From Streptomyces antibioticus (GTDB lineage: Bacteria; Actinomycetota; Actinomycetes; Streptomycetales; Streptomycetaceae): 64,000 nucleotides of DNA. Shown here piece by piece: positions 16,661 through 24,871 of the stretch. Position 1 is the stretch's first letter; each line of letters begins with the position of its first letter. The position numbers were made by a program, and so were the translations under genes. The notes beneath the pieces are model-generated. The model had not been told where the DNA came from and made no database searches. It saw only the letters and a list, made by a program, of their open reading frames with translations. The stretch lies in contig NZ_CM007717.1 of the NCBI RefSeq assembly GCF_002019855.1, positions 4,798,657-4,862,656 on the forward strand. Reading direction: 5' to 3'.

Positions 16661-16855
16661 CACCCGTACGGCACCCCGTGAACCGGATCCGGCCGACGGC
16701 AGGCGAACGCCCCTTCAATCACCCGTCCGAGGGACCGTGGGTCCTCGGCAGGCGTGCAATGCTCGGGGAACGGCCCGGCTCTGTCACCATCTACACACTC
16801 TGAGTGACCGGCCCGGGGTTCACCCCCGACAAAACTTCATGAAGGGAACCGGACA

Positions 16856-17896
16856 ATGGGTCCCCATCCTGCGGTCGCGGCGATACGCCTGGCGGTCCGC
16901 CGCGTACTCCACGACATCCTCAACGACCACCAGCCCACCGACCCCACCGCCACCCCGGCGCGGGGCTCGCACGCGCGCCCGCCCGCGCCGCTCGTCCTCG
17001 TGGCGTGCTCCGGCGGCGCCGACTCCATGGCCCTCGCCTCCGCACTCGCCTTCGAAGCCCCCCGGCTCGGGCTGCGCGCCGGCGGCGTCACCGTCGACCA
17101 CGGCCTCCAGCCCGGCTCCGACCTGCGCGCCGACGAGGTCGTCCTGCGCCTGCGCGAACTCGGCCTCGACCCCGTCGAGGCCACCGCCGTGACCGTCGGC
17201 CGCGAAGGCGGCCCCGAGGCCGCCGCCCGAGACGCCCGCTACGCCGCCCTCGACGCCGCCGCCGAACGCCACGGCGCCGCCGCCGTCCTGCTCGGCCACA
17301 CCCGCGACGACCAGGCCGAGACCGTCCTGCTCGGCCTCGCCCGCGGCTCCGGCATCCGCTCCCTGTCCGGCATGGCCGAGATCTCCGGCACCGGCGGCCG
17401 CTACCGGCGGCCCTTCCTCCAGGTCGACCGGCAGACCGCCCGCAAGGCGTGCATGGTCCAGTCGCTGCCCGTGTGGGACGACCCGCACAACGCCGACCCC
17501 GCCTACACCCGCTCCCGGCTGCGCCACGAGGGTCTGCCCGCCCTGGAGAAGGCCCTCGGCAAGGGCGTCGTCGAGGCCCTCGCCCGAACGGCCCAGCTCT
17601 CCCGCGACGACGCCGACGCGCTCGACGCCTGGGCCGGCCAGGCCGAGACCGCCGTACGGGACGCCGCCGGCCTCCTGGAGTGCGCCAAGCTCTACGCCCT
17701 GCCGCCCGCCGTACGCCGCCGGATCCTGCGCCGCGCCGCCATCGAGGCGGGCGCGCCGGCCGGTTCCCTCTTCGCCCGGCACATCGAGGAGGTCGACCGG
17801 CTGATCACCGGATGGCGCGGCCAGGGGGTCATCAACCTCCCCGGCAAAGTCGTGGCCCAGCGGCAGGGTGGCAGACTGGTGATTCGGCAAGGCTGA
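16856..17896 (+). CDS. tilS: tRNA(Ile)-lysidine synthase
   Basis: A 346-residue N-type ATP pyrophosphatase that adds lysine to C34 of the tRNA(Ile) CAU anticodon so that it reads AUA. The PP-loop SGGADSMALA is at about residues 52-61, and HTRDDQAETVLLGLARGSG is the conserved motif that follows. The GRYRRPFLQVDRQTARKACM segment also fits. The ATG lies 13 bp after AAGGGA-like sequence. The next gene is hpt, the usual neighbour of tilS in actinobacteria, with 57 bp between them, followed by ftsH. Confidence 0.95.
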   Translation: MGPHPAVAAIRLAVRRVLHDILNDHQPTDPTATPARGSHARPPAPLVLVACSGGADSMALASALAFEAPRLGLRAGGVTVDHGLQPGSDLRADEVVLRLRELGLDPVEATAVTVGREGGPEAAARDARYAALDAAAERHGAAAVLLGHTRDDQAETVLLGLARGSGIRSLSGMAEISGTGGRYRRPFLQVDRQTARKACMVQSLPVWDDPHNADPAYTRSRLRHEGLPALEKALGKGVVEALARTAQLSRDDADALDAWAGQAETAVRDAAGLLECAKLYALPPAVRRRILRRAAIEAGAPAGSLFARHIEEVDRLITGWRGQGVINLPGKVVAQRQGGRLVIRQG

Positions 17897-17953
17897 AACC
17901 CGGCTCTCCGCACGGAGGGCCAGGCGGCCGGTGGGACGACCGAAAGTGATGCG

Positions 17954-18508
17954 GTGGACGCGAAAGACATGGGTGCCGACCTCAAGCAGGTACTCATCAC
18001 CAAGGAAGAGATCGACGCGAAGCTGGCCGAGCTGGCCGCGAAGATCGACGCTGAGTACGCGGGCAAGGACCTGCTGATCGTCGGTGTCCTCAAGGGCGCG
18101 GTGATGGTCATGGCCGACCTCGCCCGGGCGCTGTCCACCCCCGTCACCATGGACTGGATGGCCGTGTCGTCGTACGGCGCGGGCACCCAGTCCTCCGGCG
18201 TGGTGCGGATCCTGAAGGACCTCGACACCGACATCAAGGGCCGGCACGTCCTGATCGTCGAGGACATCATCGACTCCGGCCTGACGCTGTCCTGGCTGCT
18301 GTCGAACCTCGGCTCGCGCGAGCCGGCCTCCCTCAAGGTGTGCACGCTGCTGCGCAAGCCGGACGCCGCGAAGGTCGCCATCGACGTGGAGTGGGTGGGC
18401 TTCGACATCCCCAACGAGTTCGTCGTCGGCTACGGCCTGGACTACGCCGAGAAGTACCGGAACCTGCCGTTCGTCGGTACGCTCGCGCCCCATGTCTACG
18501 GCGGCTGA
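17954..18508 (+). CDS. hpt: Hypoxanthine(-guanine) phosphoribosyltransferase
   Basis: A 184-residue purine salvage enzyme that makes IMP or GMP from hypoxanthine or guanine and PRPP. The PRPP-binding motif VLIVEDIIDSGLTL and the flexible-loop segment MDWMAVSSYGAGTQSSG are both present, and the C-terminus ends NLPFVGTLAPHVYGG. The GTG start at 17954 has a weak ribosome binding site, and an in-frame ATG at 17969 is possible. It follows tilS and precedes ftsH on the same strand, the common tilS-hpt-ftsH arrangement. Confidence 0.95.
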   Translation: MDAKDMGADLKQVLITKEEIDAKLAELAAKIDAEYAGKDLLIVGVLKGAVMVMADLARALSTPVTMDWMAVSSYGAGTQSSGVVRILKDLDTDIKGRHVLIVEDIIDSGLTLSWLLSNLGSREPASLKVCTLLRKPDAAKVAIDVEWVGFDIPNEFVVGYGLDYAEKYRNLPFVGTLAPHVYGG

Positions 18509-18724
18509 GCCGGACGGCAGCGCCGGCCCGGGCACGGACTGAGCCGGACGGCCGGTCTTGTAGGGCGATCGGGAACCCCAGCGGGTTTCGCACCGTTGGA
18601 GCAGGCAGACGGGCTCACCGGCTCTCCTGTGCGGCTTCGGGCCACCATGCTGGGGTACCGTCAGAAGAACTGTCTTATCAAACTCACTATGGCAGGAGGG
18701 ACGGGGCGGCACCGCTCCGTATGG

Positions 18725-20764
18725 ATGGACGTGAAGCGATACTTCCGTGGGCCGGTCATGTGGATCGTGCTGGCCGTCCTTGCCGTGGTCGTGTTGATGC
18801 AGGTCGTCGGCTCGTCCGGCGGCTACAAGACGGTGGACACAGGCCAGGTCATTGCAGCGATCAACGACAACAAGGTCGAGTCGGCCAAGCTCACCACCGG
18901 TGACGAGCAGACCATCAAGGCCACCCTCAAAGACGGCGTGAAGATCGAGGGCAGCTCGAAGATCCAGGCGAGCTACATCGGCGATCAGGGCGTGACCATC
19001 GCCAACACGCTGCAGACCAAGTACCAGGACAAGCAGATTCCGGACGGCTACACGGTCTCTCCGACGAAGCAGAACGCCTTCGTCGGGATCCTGCTGTCCC
19101 TGCTCCCCTTCGTCCTCATCGTGGTCGTCTTCCTGTTCCTGATGAACCAGATGCAGGGCGGCGGCTCCCGCGTCATGAACTTCGGAAAGTCCAAGGCGAA
19201 GCTCATCACCAAGGACACCCCGAAGACGACGTTCGCGGACGTCGCCGGTTCGGACGAGGCCGTCGAGGAACTCCACGAGATCAAGGAGTTCCTCCAGGAA
19301 CCGGCCAAGTTCCAGGCCGTCGGCGCCAAGATCCCCAAGGGCGTGCTGCTGTACGGCCCGCCCGGCACCGGCAAGACGCTCCTCGCGCGTGCCGTCGCCG
19401 GCGAGGCGGGCGTCCCCTTCTACTCGATCTCCGGTTCCGACTTCGTCGAGATGTTCGTCGGTGTCGGTGCCTCCCGTGTGCGTGACCTCTTCGAGCAGGC
19501 CAAGGCGAACGCCCCGGCGATCGTCTTCGTCGACGAGATCGACGCGGTCGGCCGCCACCGCGGCGCCGGCCTCGGCGGCGGTCACGACGAGCGCGAGCAG
19601 ACGCTGAACCAGCTCCTCGTCGAGATGGACGGCTTCGACGTCAAGGGCGGCGTGATCCTCATCGCCGCGACGAACCGGCCCGACATCCTCGACCCGGCGC
19701 TGCTGCGCCCCGGCCGCTTCGACCGCCAGATCGCGGTCGACCGCCCGGACATGCAGGGCCGTCTGGAGATCCTCAAGGTCCACCAGAAGGGCAAGCCGGT
19801 CGCGCCCGACGTCGACCTGTCCGCCGTCGCCCGCCGCACTCCCGGCTTCACGGGTGCCGATCTGTCGAACGTGCTGAACGAGGCCGCGCTGCTGACGGCC
19901 CGCTCGGACAAGAAGCTGATCGACAACCACATGCTGGACGAGGCGATCGACCGTGTGGTCGCGGGCCCGCAGAAGCGGACCCGGATCATGTCGGACAAGG
20001 AGAAGAAGATCACCGCGTACCACGAGGGCGGTCACGCCCTGGTCGCGGCGGCCTCGCCGAACTCCGACCCGGTCCACAAGATCACGATCCTGTCCCGCGG
20101 CCGTGCCCTCGGCTACACGATGGTCCTGCCGGACGAGGACAAGTACTCCACCACGCGCAACGAGATGCTGGACCAGCTCGCGTACATGCTGGGCGGCCGC
20201 GCGGCGGAGGAGCTGGTCTTCCACGACCCGACCACGGGCGCGGCGAACGACATCGAGAAGGCCACCGCCACCGCCCGCGCGATGGTCACCCAGTACGGCA
20301 TGACCGAGCGCCTGGGTGCCATCAAGTTCGGCGGCGACAACACCGAGCCGTTCCTCGGCCGTGAGATGGCTCACCAGCGCGACTACTCGGAAGAGGTCGC
20401 CGCGCTGGTGGACGAGGAAGTCAAGAAGCTCATCGAGAACGCGCACAACGAAGCCTGGGAGATCCTCGTCGAGAACCGCGACGTTCTCGACAACCTGGTG
20501 CTTCAGCTCCTGGAGAAGGAGACGCTGGGCAAGGAGGAGATCGCCGAGATCTTCGCCCCCATCCACAAGCGTCCCCCGCGGCCGGCCTGGACCGGCTCCT
20601 CCCGCCGTACGCCCTCGACCCGTCCGCCGGTGCTCTCCCCCAAGGAGCTGGCCCTGACGAACGGCGCGAACGGCACCACTCCGGCGATCTCCACCGCGAA
20701 GGCCACCGCGGCGGAGCCCGCCCCGGTGACCGAGCCCGCTCCGGAGGACCGCCCGGAGAGCTGA
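18725..20764 (+). CDS. ftsH: ATP-dependent zinc metalloprotease FtsH
   Basis: A 679-residue membrane-anchored AAA+ protease that degrades membrane and regulatory proteins. Membrane helices lie near residues 10-27 and 117-140, flanking an extracytoplasmic domain. The AAA module has Walker A GPPGTGKT, Walker B IVFVDEIDA and the second region of homology ending RPGRFDRQ. The M41 zinc site is HEGGH. The last 70 or so residues are proline- and alanine-rich. The ATG at 18725 (MDVKRYFRGP) matches the usual N-terminus; the frame stays open further upstream, including an ATG at 18689, but that adds an unusual extension. A strong terminator follows the stop. Confidence 0.97.
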   Translation: MDVKRYFRGPVMWIVLAVLAVVVLMQVVGSSGGYKTVDTGQVIAAINDNKVESAKLTTGDEQTIKATLKDGVKIEGSSKIQASYIGDQGVTIANTLQTKYQDKQIPDGYTVSPTKQNAFVGILLSLLPFVLIVVVFLFLMNQMQGGGSRVMNFGKSKAKLITKDTPKTTFADVAGSDEAVEELHEIKEFLQEPAKFQAVGAKIPKGVLLYGPPGTGKTLLARAVAGEAGVPFYSISGSDFVEMFVGVGASRVRDLFEQAKANAPAIVFVDEIDAVGRHRGAGLGGGHDEREQTLNQLLVEMDGFDVKGGVILIAATNRPDILDPALLRPGRFDRQIAVDRPDMQGRLEILKVHQKGKPVAPDVDLSAVARRTPGFTGADLSNVLNEAALLTARSDKKLIDNHMLDEAIDRVVAGPQKRTRIMSDKEKKITAYHEGGHALVAAASPNSDPVHKITILSRGRALGYTMVLPDEDKYSTTRNEMLDQLAYMLGGRAAEELVFHDPTTGAANDIEKATATARAMVTQYGMTERLGAIKFGGDNTEPFLGREMAHQRDYSEEVAALVDEEVKKLIENAHNEAWEILVENRDVLDNLVLQLLEKETLGKEEIAEIFAPIHKRPPRPAWTGSSRRTPSTRPPVLSPKELALTNGANGTTPAISTAKATAAEPAPVTEPAPEDRPES

Positions 20765-20781
20765 CCAGGCCCGGAATGGAT

Positions 20782-20822
20782 GCCGCGCCCCCCAGGTTCT
20801 AGCCTGGGGGGCGCGGCATTTT
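20782..20822 (+). terminator. Rho-independent terminator after ftsH
   Basis: A perfect 15-bp stem (20782-20796 with 20803-20817), loop TTCTAG, is followed by ATTTTCC. It separates ftsH from folE, so folE needs its own promoter, in the 50 bp or so that follow. Confidence 0.92.
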
Positions 20823-20875
20823 CCGTATGACCTGTTTTCGACGCCCTTGTGGGACACCTAGGAACGAGGCAGCAC

Positions 20876-21481
20876 ATGACCGACCCCGTGACGCTGGACG
20901 GCGAGGGCCAGATCGGCGAGTTCGACGAGAAGCGCGCCGAGAACGCCGTACGCGAACTCCTGATCGCGGTCGGCGAAGACCCGGACCGCGAGGGCCTCAA
21001 GGAGACTCCGGCGCGGGTGGCGCGGGCGTACAAGGAGATATTCGCGGGGCTGTGGCAGAAGCCCGAGGACGTGCTGACCACGACGTTCGACCTGGGGCAC
21101 GACGAGATGGTGCTGGTGAAGGACATCGAGGTGTTCTCCACGTGTGAGCATCATCTGGTGCCGTTCCGCGGGGTGGCGCATGTCGGCTACATCCCGTCCA
21201 CCACCGGGAAGATCACCGGTCTGTCCAAGCTGGCCCGGCTGGTGGATGTGTTCGCCCGCCGCCCCCAGGTGCAGGAACGTCTCACCACGCAGGTCGCGGA
21301 CTCGCTGATGGAGATTCTGGAGCCGCGCGGCGTGATCGTCGTCGTGGAGTGCGAGCACATGTGCATGTCCATGCGGGGCATCCGCAAGCCCGGCGCCAAG
21401 ACCATCACGTCGGCGGTCCGCGGGCAGCTCCGGGACATGGCGACGCGCAACGAGGCGATGAGTCTCATCATGGCGCGCTGA
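20876..21481 (+). CDS. folE: GTP cyclohydrolase I
   Basis: A 201-residue enzyme that converts GTP to 7,8-dihydroneopterin triphosphate, the first step of folate synthesis. Zinc and active-site residues are visible in FSTCEHHLVPFRGVAHVGY and in VVVECEHMCMSMRGIRKPGA; GLSKLARLVDVFARRPQVQE is conserved. The ATG at 20876 follows ACGAGGC; an upstream in-frame ATG or GTG is not needed. It converges with the folP-folB-folK operon, so the whole early folate pathway lies within 4 kb. Confidence 0.97.
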   Translation: MTDPVTLDGEGQIGEFDEKRAENAVRELLIAVGEDPDREGLKETPARVARAYKEIFAGLWQKPEDVLTTTFDLGHDEMVLVKDIEVFSTCEHHLVPFRGVAHVGYIPSTTGKITGLSKLARLVDVFARRPQVQERLTTQVADSLMEILEPRGVIVVVECEHMCMSMRGIRKPGAKTITSAVRGQLRDMATRNEAMSLIMAR

Positions 21482-21514
21482 AGGATTGCGCGCTGAAGGA
21501 TCGCGCGCGCTGAC

Positions 21515-22003
21515 TTACGCCGGGGTCGCCGCTCCGTTGTTGTGGTCGTCGTCGTCCTCGGGGAGTTTGCAGACGCGCTCCAGGAACAGGGCGGCTGCTA
21601 TGACGCCGATGCCCGCGACGACGGAGAAGCCGGCGTAGATCGCCTGGTCGCGGTGGGCCGGGACCTCCAGGGACTCCAGGAGGAAGACGCCCGTGCCGCC
21701 GTACATGCCGCTGACGAGGGCGGCGACCAGGGCGCTGGCCTGGCCGAAGACGACCGCGCGGGCGGCCATCAGCGGGTCGACGCCCTTGGCGCCGGGGCGG
21801 CGCTCGCGCTGGGCCTTGAGGCGGGAGCGCAGCGACAGCGCGGTGGCCAGCAGCACCACCGCGATCAGGGCCAGGACGATGGGGGCGGCCAGCGGGACGC
21901 TGGGCAGGGTCCCGATCGAGGTCCACAGACGGGCACCGGCCCAGGACAGGACGCCGGCCACGAGGAAGACCCCGGCCAGCACCCTGATGCGCAGCTCTTT
22001 CAC
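21515..22003 (-). CDS. DUF3180 membrane protein
   Basis: A 162-residue protein with four predicted membrane helices (around residues 7-24, 38-57, 82-102 and 120-141) and an acidic C-terminus. The family is actinobacterial and of unknown function, and is regularly found just after folK, as here with a 57-bp gap. The ATG at 22003 is used. The stable link with folate genes hints at a transport or partner role but nothing in the sequence proves it. Confidence 0.82.
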   Translation of the reverse strand: MKELRIRVLAGVFLVAGVLSWAGARLWTSIGTLPSVPLAAPIVLALIAVVLLATALSLRSRLKAQRERRPGAKGVDPLMAARAVVFGQASALVAALVSGMYGGTGVFLLESLEVPAHRDQAIYAGFSVVAGIGVIAAALFLERVCKLPEDDDDHNNGAATPA

Positions 22004-22060
22004 GGTGATCCTTCAGCTCCCCCGGGTCCTCAAGGACAGTGGTCGTCTTGACCTTAACGA

Positions 22061-22672
22061 CTACGCGGGCAGGTGAAGTTCCAGGTCCTGGCGCGCGGTG
22101 ACGCCTTCCCGGGTGATCGTGTCCAGGAGCGCCGCGACCGGCCCCCGGCCGGGCAGCTCGGCCTCGGGCTCGACGTCGAGCCAGGGGGCGAGCACGAAGG
22201 CGCGTTCATGGGCGCGCGGGTGGGGGAGGGTGAGCCGCGGGTCGCCGTCGACGACATCGGCGTAGGCCACGATGTCGACGTCGAGGGTGCGCGCGCCCCA
22301 GCGCTCCTCGCGGACCCGGTGGAACGCCTCCTCGACCGCGTGCGCCCGCTCCAGCAGGGAGGACGGCGGCAGGGTCGTCTTCAGCACCACGACCGCGTTG
22401 AAGTACGAGGGCTGGCTGCCGGGCTCGACGCCCCACGGCGCCGTCTCGTACACCGGGGAGACGGCCTTCACGCGGACGCCCGGGGTGTCCTCCAGGGCGT
22501 CGATGGCGCCCTGGAGGGTCTCCAGGCGGTTGCCGAGGTTGGAGCCGAGGGAGATCACGGCGCGCTGCGGGTTGTGCAGCGTGGTGTCGGCGGCGTCCAC
22601 CTGCTCGACCACGGAGGCGGGTACCGGCTGTACGGTCGGGTCGCTGTGACCCTCGGTGAAGGACGCGGTCAT
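22061..22672 (-). CDS. folK: 2-amino-4-hydroxy-6-hydroxymethyldihydropteridine pyrophosphokinase
   Basis: A 203-residue HPPK that transfers pyrophosphate from ATP to the pterin. The family motifs AVISLGSNLGNRLETLQGAI, ETAPWGVEPGSQPSYFNAVV and WGARTLDVDIVAY are all present; the C-terminal LPHPRAHERAFVLAPW is also diagnostic. About 38 N-terminal residues precede the catalytic domain. Its ATG overlaps the folB stop as ATGA, so translation is coupled. Confidence 0.97.
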   Translation of the reverse strand: MTASFTEGHSDPTVQPVPASVVEQVDAADTTLHNPQRAVISLGSNLGNRLETLQGAIDALEDTPGVRVKAVSPVYETAPWGVEPGSQPSYFNAVVVLKTTLPPSSLLERAHAVEEAFHRVREERWGARTLDVDIVAYADVVDGDPRLTLPHPRAHERAFVLAPWLDVEPEAELPGRGPVAALLDTITREGVTARQDLELHLPA

Positions 22673-23034
22673 GCTCGGCTCCGGATGATGGTGACGGTCA
22701 CGTCGTCGAAGGGGACGGTGATCGGTGCGTCGGGCTTGTGGACGCGGACCTCGACCTCGTCCACCCCTTCGTGTGCGAGACAGGCCTGGGCGATGCGCTC
22801 GGCGAGCGTCTCGATGAGGTTGACCGGCTCGCCCTCGACGACGGCGACGACCTCCTCCGCCACGATGCCGTAGTGCACGGTCTTCGCCAGGTCGTCGTCG
22901 GCGGCCGCCGGGCGGGTGTCCAGGCCGAGCACGAGGTCCACGATGAAGGTCTGGCCCTCCTCGCGCTCCTTCGGGAACACACCGTGGTACCCGCGGGCCT
23001 TCAGGCCGCGCAGCTCGACACGATCCACGCGCAT
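22669..23034 (-). CDS. folB: Dihydroneopterin aldolase
   Basis: A 121-residue aldolase that cleaves dihydroneopterin to 6-hydroxymethyl-dihydropterin. The motif RGLKARGYHGVFPKEREEGQ is typical, as are VNLIETLAERIA and the C-terminal VRVHKPDAPI. The ATG at 23034 follows GCAGGAGTG; a long open frame upstream lacks homology. The gene overlaps folK by 4 bp and is separated from the upstream NTF2-like gene by 261 bp, where a second promoter may exist. Confidence 0.96.
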   Translation of the reverse strand: MRVDRVELRGLKARGYHGVFPKEREEGQTFIVDLVLGLDTRPAAADDDLAKTVHYGIVAEEVVAVVEGEPVNLIETLAERIAQACLAHEGVDEVEVRVHKPDAPITVPFDDVTVTIIRSRA

Positions 23035-23295
23035 CACTCCTGCAATCGTCGGTTCCGGCCGGCCGGTGGCGTGTGCGGGCGCCACCGCGGCCTCGAACGA
23101 ATCTACCTGCGAGCACCGACAGCGCCGGGCCCCGGCGGGCACGGCCCGGGGCGGCACCGCAGTTTTCACCGGGCGTTTCCCTCGGTGAACCCGGTGGCTC
23201 ACGGGCCGATAGCCGCGCCTACCCGCGGGTTCGTGATTCCAACCACTTCTTGGTGCGGGAGGGGGAAAGGGGGTGGGGGCGCGGGGGTGCGGGGG

Positions 23296-23853
23296 TCAGA
23301 CCGGGCTCTCGCCGTTGTCGTCGTTCCCCGGGTTCTCGGGGTGGTCCAGGCTCTCCGGTTTCTCGCCGTCCTCCGGCTCCTCGCCGTCGGCCAGGACCGG
23401 GGAGGCGTGGTGCGACCACAGCTTCCAGCCGTCCCGGGTCCGGCGGAACACGTTCGTGGCGACGACGAGCTGGCCCACCAGGGGCCCCAGCTCCTCGCCG
23501 TCCGACGGTGCCGGACCGCCGCTGAGGATGTTCTCCGTGCAGTTCACCAGGGCGGTGTCGCCGGTGACGGAGACGTGGACATCGGTCAGGAAGAACTGGA
23601 TGTAGTCGGTGTTCGCCATGATCAGCGCGTACGACCGCAGCACCTCGCCGCGCCCGGTGAGCACCGGCCAGCCGGGGTGCACGCAGGAGATCACGCCGCT
23701 GTCCGCCGGATCGTGGTACTCCTCGTCGACGCCCAGGTCGGAGGGGGTGAGCCAGAGCGAGGACACCGTCTCGAAGTCGCCCCGCTCCAGCGCTTCGTAG
23801 AACGCGGTGTTGGCGGCCTCGACCTCTTCGACGTCGGTGTGGGGGGCGCTCAC
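23296..23853 (-). CDS. NTF2/SnoaL-like protein in the folate operon
   Basis: A 185-residue cytoplasmic protein. Residues 8-150 look like a nuclear-transport-factor-2/SnoaL-like cone fold: AANTAFYEALERGDFETVSS, then VLTGRGEVLRSYALIMAN and WKLWSHHASPVL. The tail of about 30 residues is acidic and rich in E, D, P and N. The GTG start overlaps the folP stop as GTGA, implying translational coupling. NTF2-like proteins may be enzymes, ligand binders or scaffolds, and none of these can be chosen from sequence. Its position between folP and folB suggests a link with pterin or folate handling. Confidence 0.8.
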   Translation of the reverse strand: MSAPHTDVEEVEAANTAFYEALERGDFETVSSLWLTPSDLGVDEEYHDPADSGVISCVHPGWPVLTGRGEVLRSYALIMANTDYIQFFLTDVHVSVTGDTALVNCTENILSGGPAPSDGEELGPLVGQLVVATNVFRRTRDGWKLWSHHASPVLADGEEPEDGEKPESLDHPENPGNDDNGESPV

Positions 23854-24779
23854 CGGACTCCTTCCGCACCACCGGGGCGCACGGCGCGCGCGGTGTCGTC
23901 GGCGCGCGTCCCTTCCGTGGCGCGCGCCCCTTCCACGGCGCGCGCGACCCGCACCGCGTCCGCCGTCGCGTGGACCTCGTGCACGCGCACGGCCCACGCG
24001 CCGTTGTGCGCCGCGAGCGCGGAGACGGCGGCCGTGGCGGCGTCCCGTTCGCGCGCGGGGGGTGGTGCGCCCTCCGGGCCTGCCAGGACGCGGCCGAGGA
24101 AGCGTTTGCGGGAGGCGGCGACCAGCAGCGGGTGCCCCAGGGTGTGCAGCCGGTCGAGGTGGGCGAGCAGGGCGAGGTCGTGATCGGCGTCCTTGGAGAA
24201 GCCGAGCCCGGGGTCGACGACGATCCGGTCGGGGGAGACGCCGCCCGCGAGGACGGCCTCCACACGCGCGTGCAGCTCGTCGACGACCTCGGCGACCACA
24301 TCGGCGTAGACGCCCTTGACGTTGCCCCCTTCGAGGAAGCCGCGCCAGTGCATGACGACGAAGGGGGCGCCGGCGTCGGCCACCACCGGGATCATCTCCG
24401 GGTCGGCGAGGCCGCCGCTGACGTCGTTGACCAGGGCGGCGCCGGCGGCGAGGGCCCGGGCGGCGACGGACGCGCGCATGGTGTCGACGGAGACGACGAC
24501 GCCCTCGGAGGCGAGGCCGCGGACGACGGGGACGACCCGGCGCATCTCCTCGGCCTCGTCGACACGGGTGGCGCCGGGGCGGGTGGACTCCCCGCCGACG
24601 TCGACCAGGTCGGCGCCCTCGGCGACGAGCTGGAGGCCGTGCTTGACGGCGGCCGTCGTGTCGAACCAGCGGCCGCCGTCGGAGAAGGAGTCGGGGGTGA
24701 CGTTGACGACCCCCATGACCGCGCAGCGATCCCATTCCGGAAGACCGGCGACCCGTCCGCGTCCGCTCTGCTTGCTCAT
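23850..24779 (-). CDS. folP: Dihydropteroate synthase
   Basis: A 309-residue DHPS that joins the pterin pyrophosphate to p-aminobenzoate; it is the sulfonamide target. Both family signatures are visible: VMGVVNVTPDSFSDGGR near residues 21-37 and DLVDVGGESTRPGAT, followed by IVVDPGLGFSKDADHDLALL and ASRKRFLG. The last 35 or so residues are an extra alanine/arginine-rich tail. The ATG at 24779 (MSKQSGRG) is the best start. It heads the folP-NTF2-like-folB-folK-DUF3180 series. Confidence 0.96.
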   Translation of the reverse strand: MSKQSGRGRVAGLPEWDRCAVMGVVNVTPDSFSDGGRWFDTTAAVKHGLQLVAEGADLVDVGGESTRPGATRVDEAEEMRRVVPVVRGLASEGVVVSVDTMRASVAARALAAGAALVNDVSGGLADPEMIPVVADAGAPFVVMHWRGFLEGGNVKGVYADVVAEVVDELHARVEAVLAGGVSPDRIVVDPGLGFSKDADHDLALLAHLDRLHTLGHPLLVAASRKRFLGRVLAGPEGAPPPARERDAATAAVSALAAHNGAWAVRVHEVHATADAVRVARAVEGARATEGTRADDTARAVRPGGAEGVR

Positions 24780-24816
24780 ATGTTCAGCGTAGGCCCAGGG
24801 GCGGGCCGGGACGCTG

Positions 24817-24840
24817 CCCGGCCCGGCTTCCCGGGCCGGG
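24817..24840. terminator. GC-rich hairpin between mprF-like gene and folP
   Basis: A perfect 10-bp stem, CCCGGCCCGG with CCGGGCCGGG, has a 4-base loop. It sits 32 bp past the stop of the lysyltransferase gene on the minus strand, and folP starts 37 bp beyond it. No T-run is present, so it may end or attenuate transcription into folP. Confidence 0.5.
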
Positions 24841-24871
24841 GCGGAACCCCGCAGGTGCTGCCCGGTCACCC

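Noticed and set aside
18596..18724. Longer N-terminus for FtsH
   Set aside because: The frame is open upstream, but the extra residues do not resemble FtsH, and MDVKRYFRGP is the usual Streptomyces start.
16820..20857. A 1345-codon minus-strand open frame across tilS, hpt and ftsH
   Set aside because: It is a GC-skew shadow of well-identified plus-strand genes, with low-complexity sequence and no recognisable domain.
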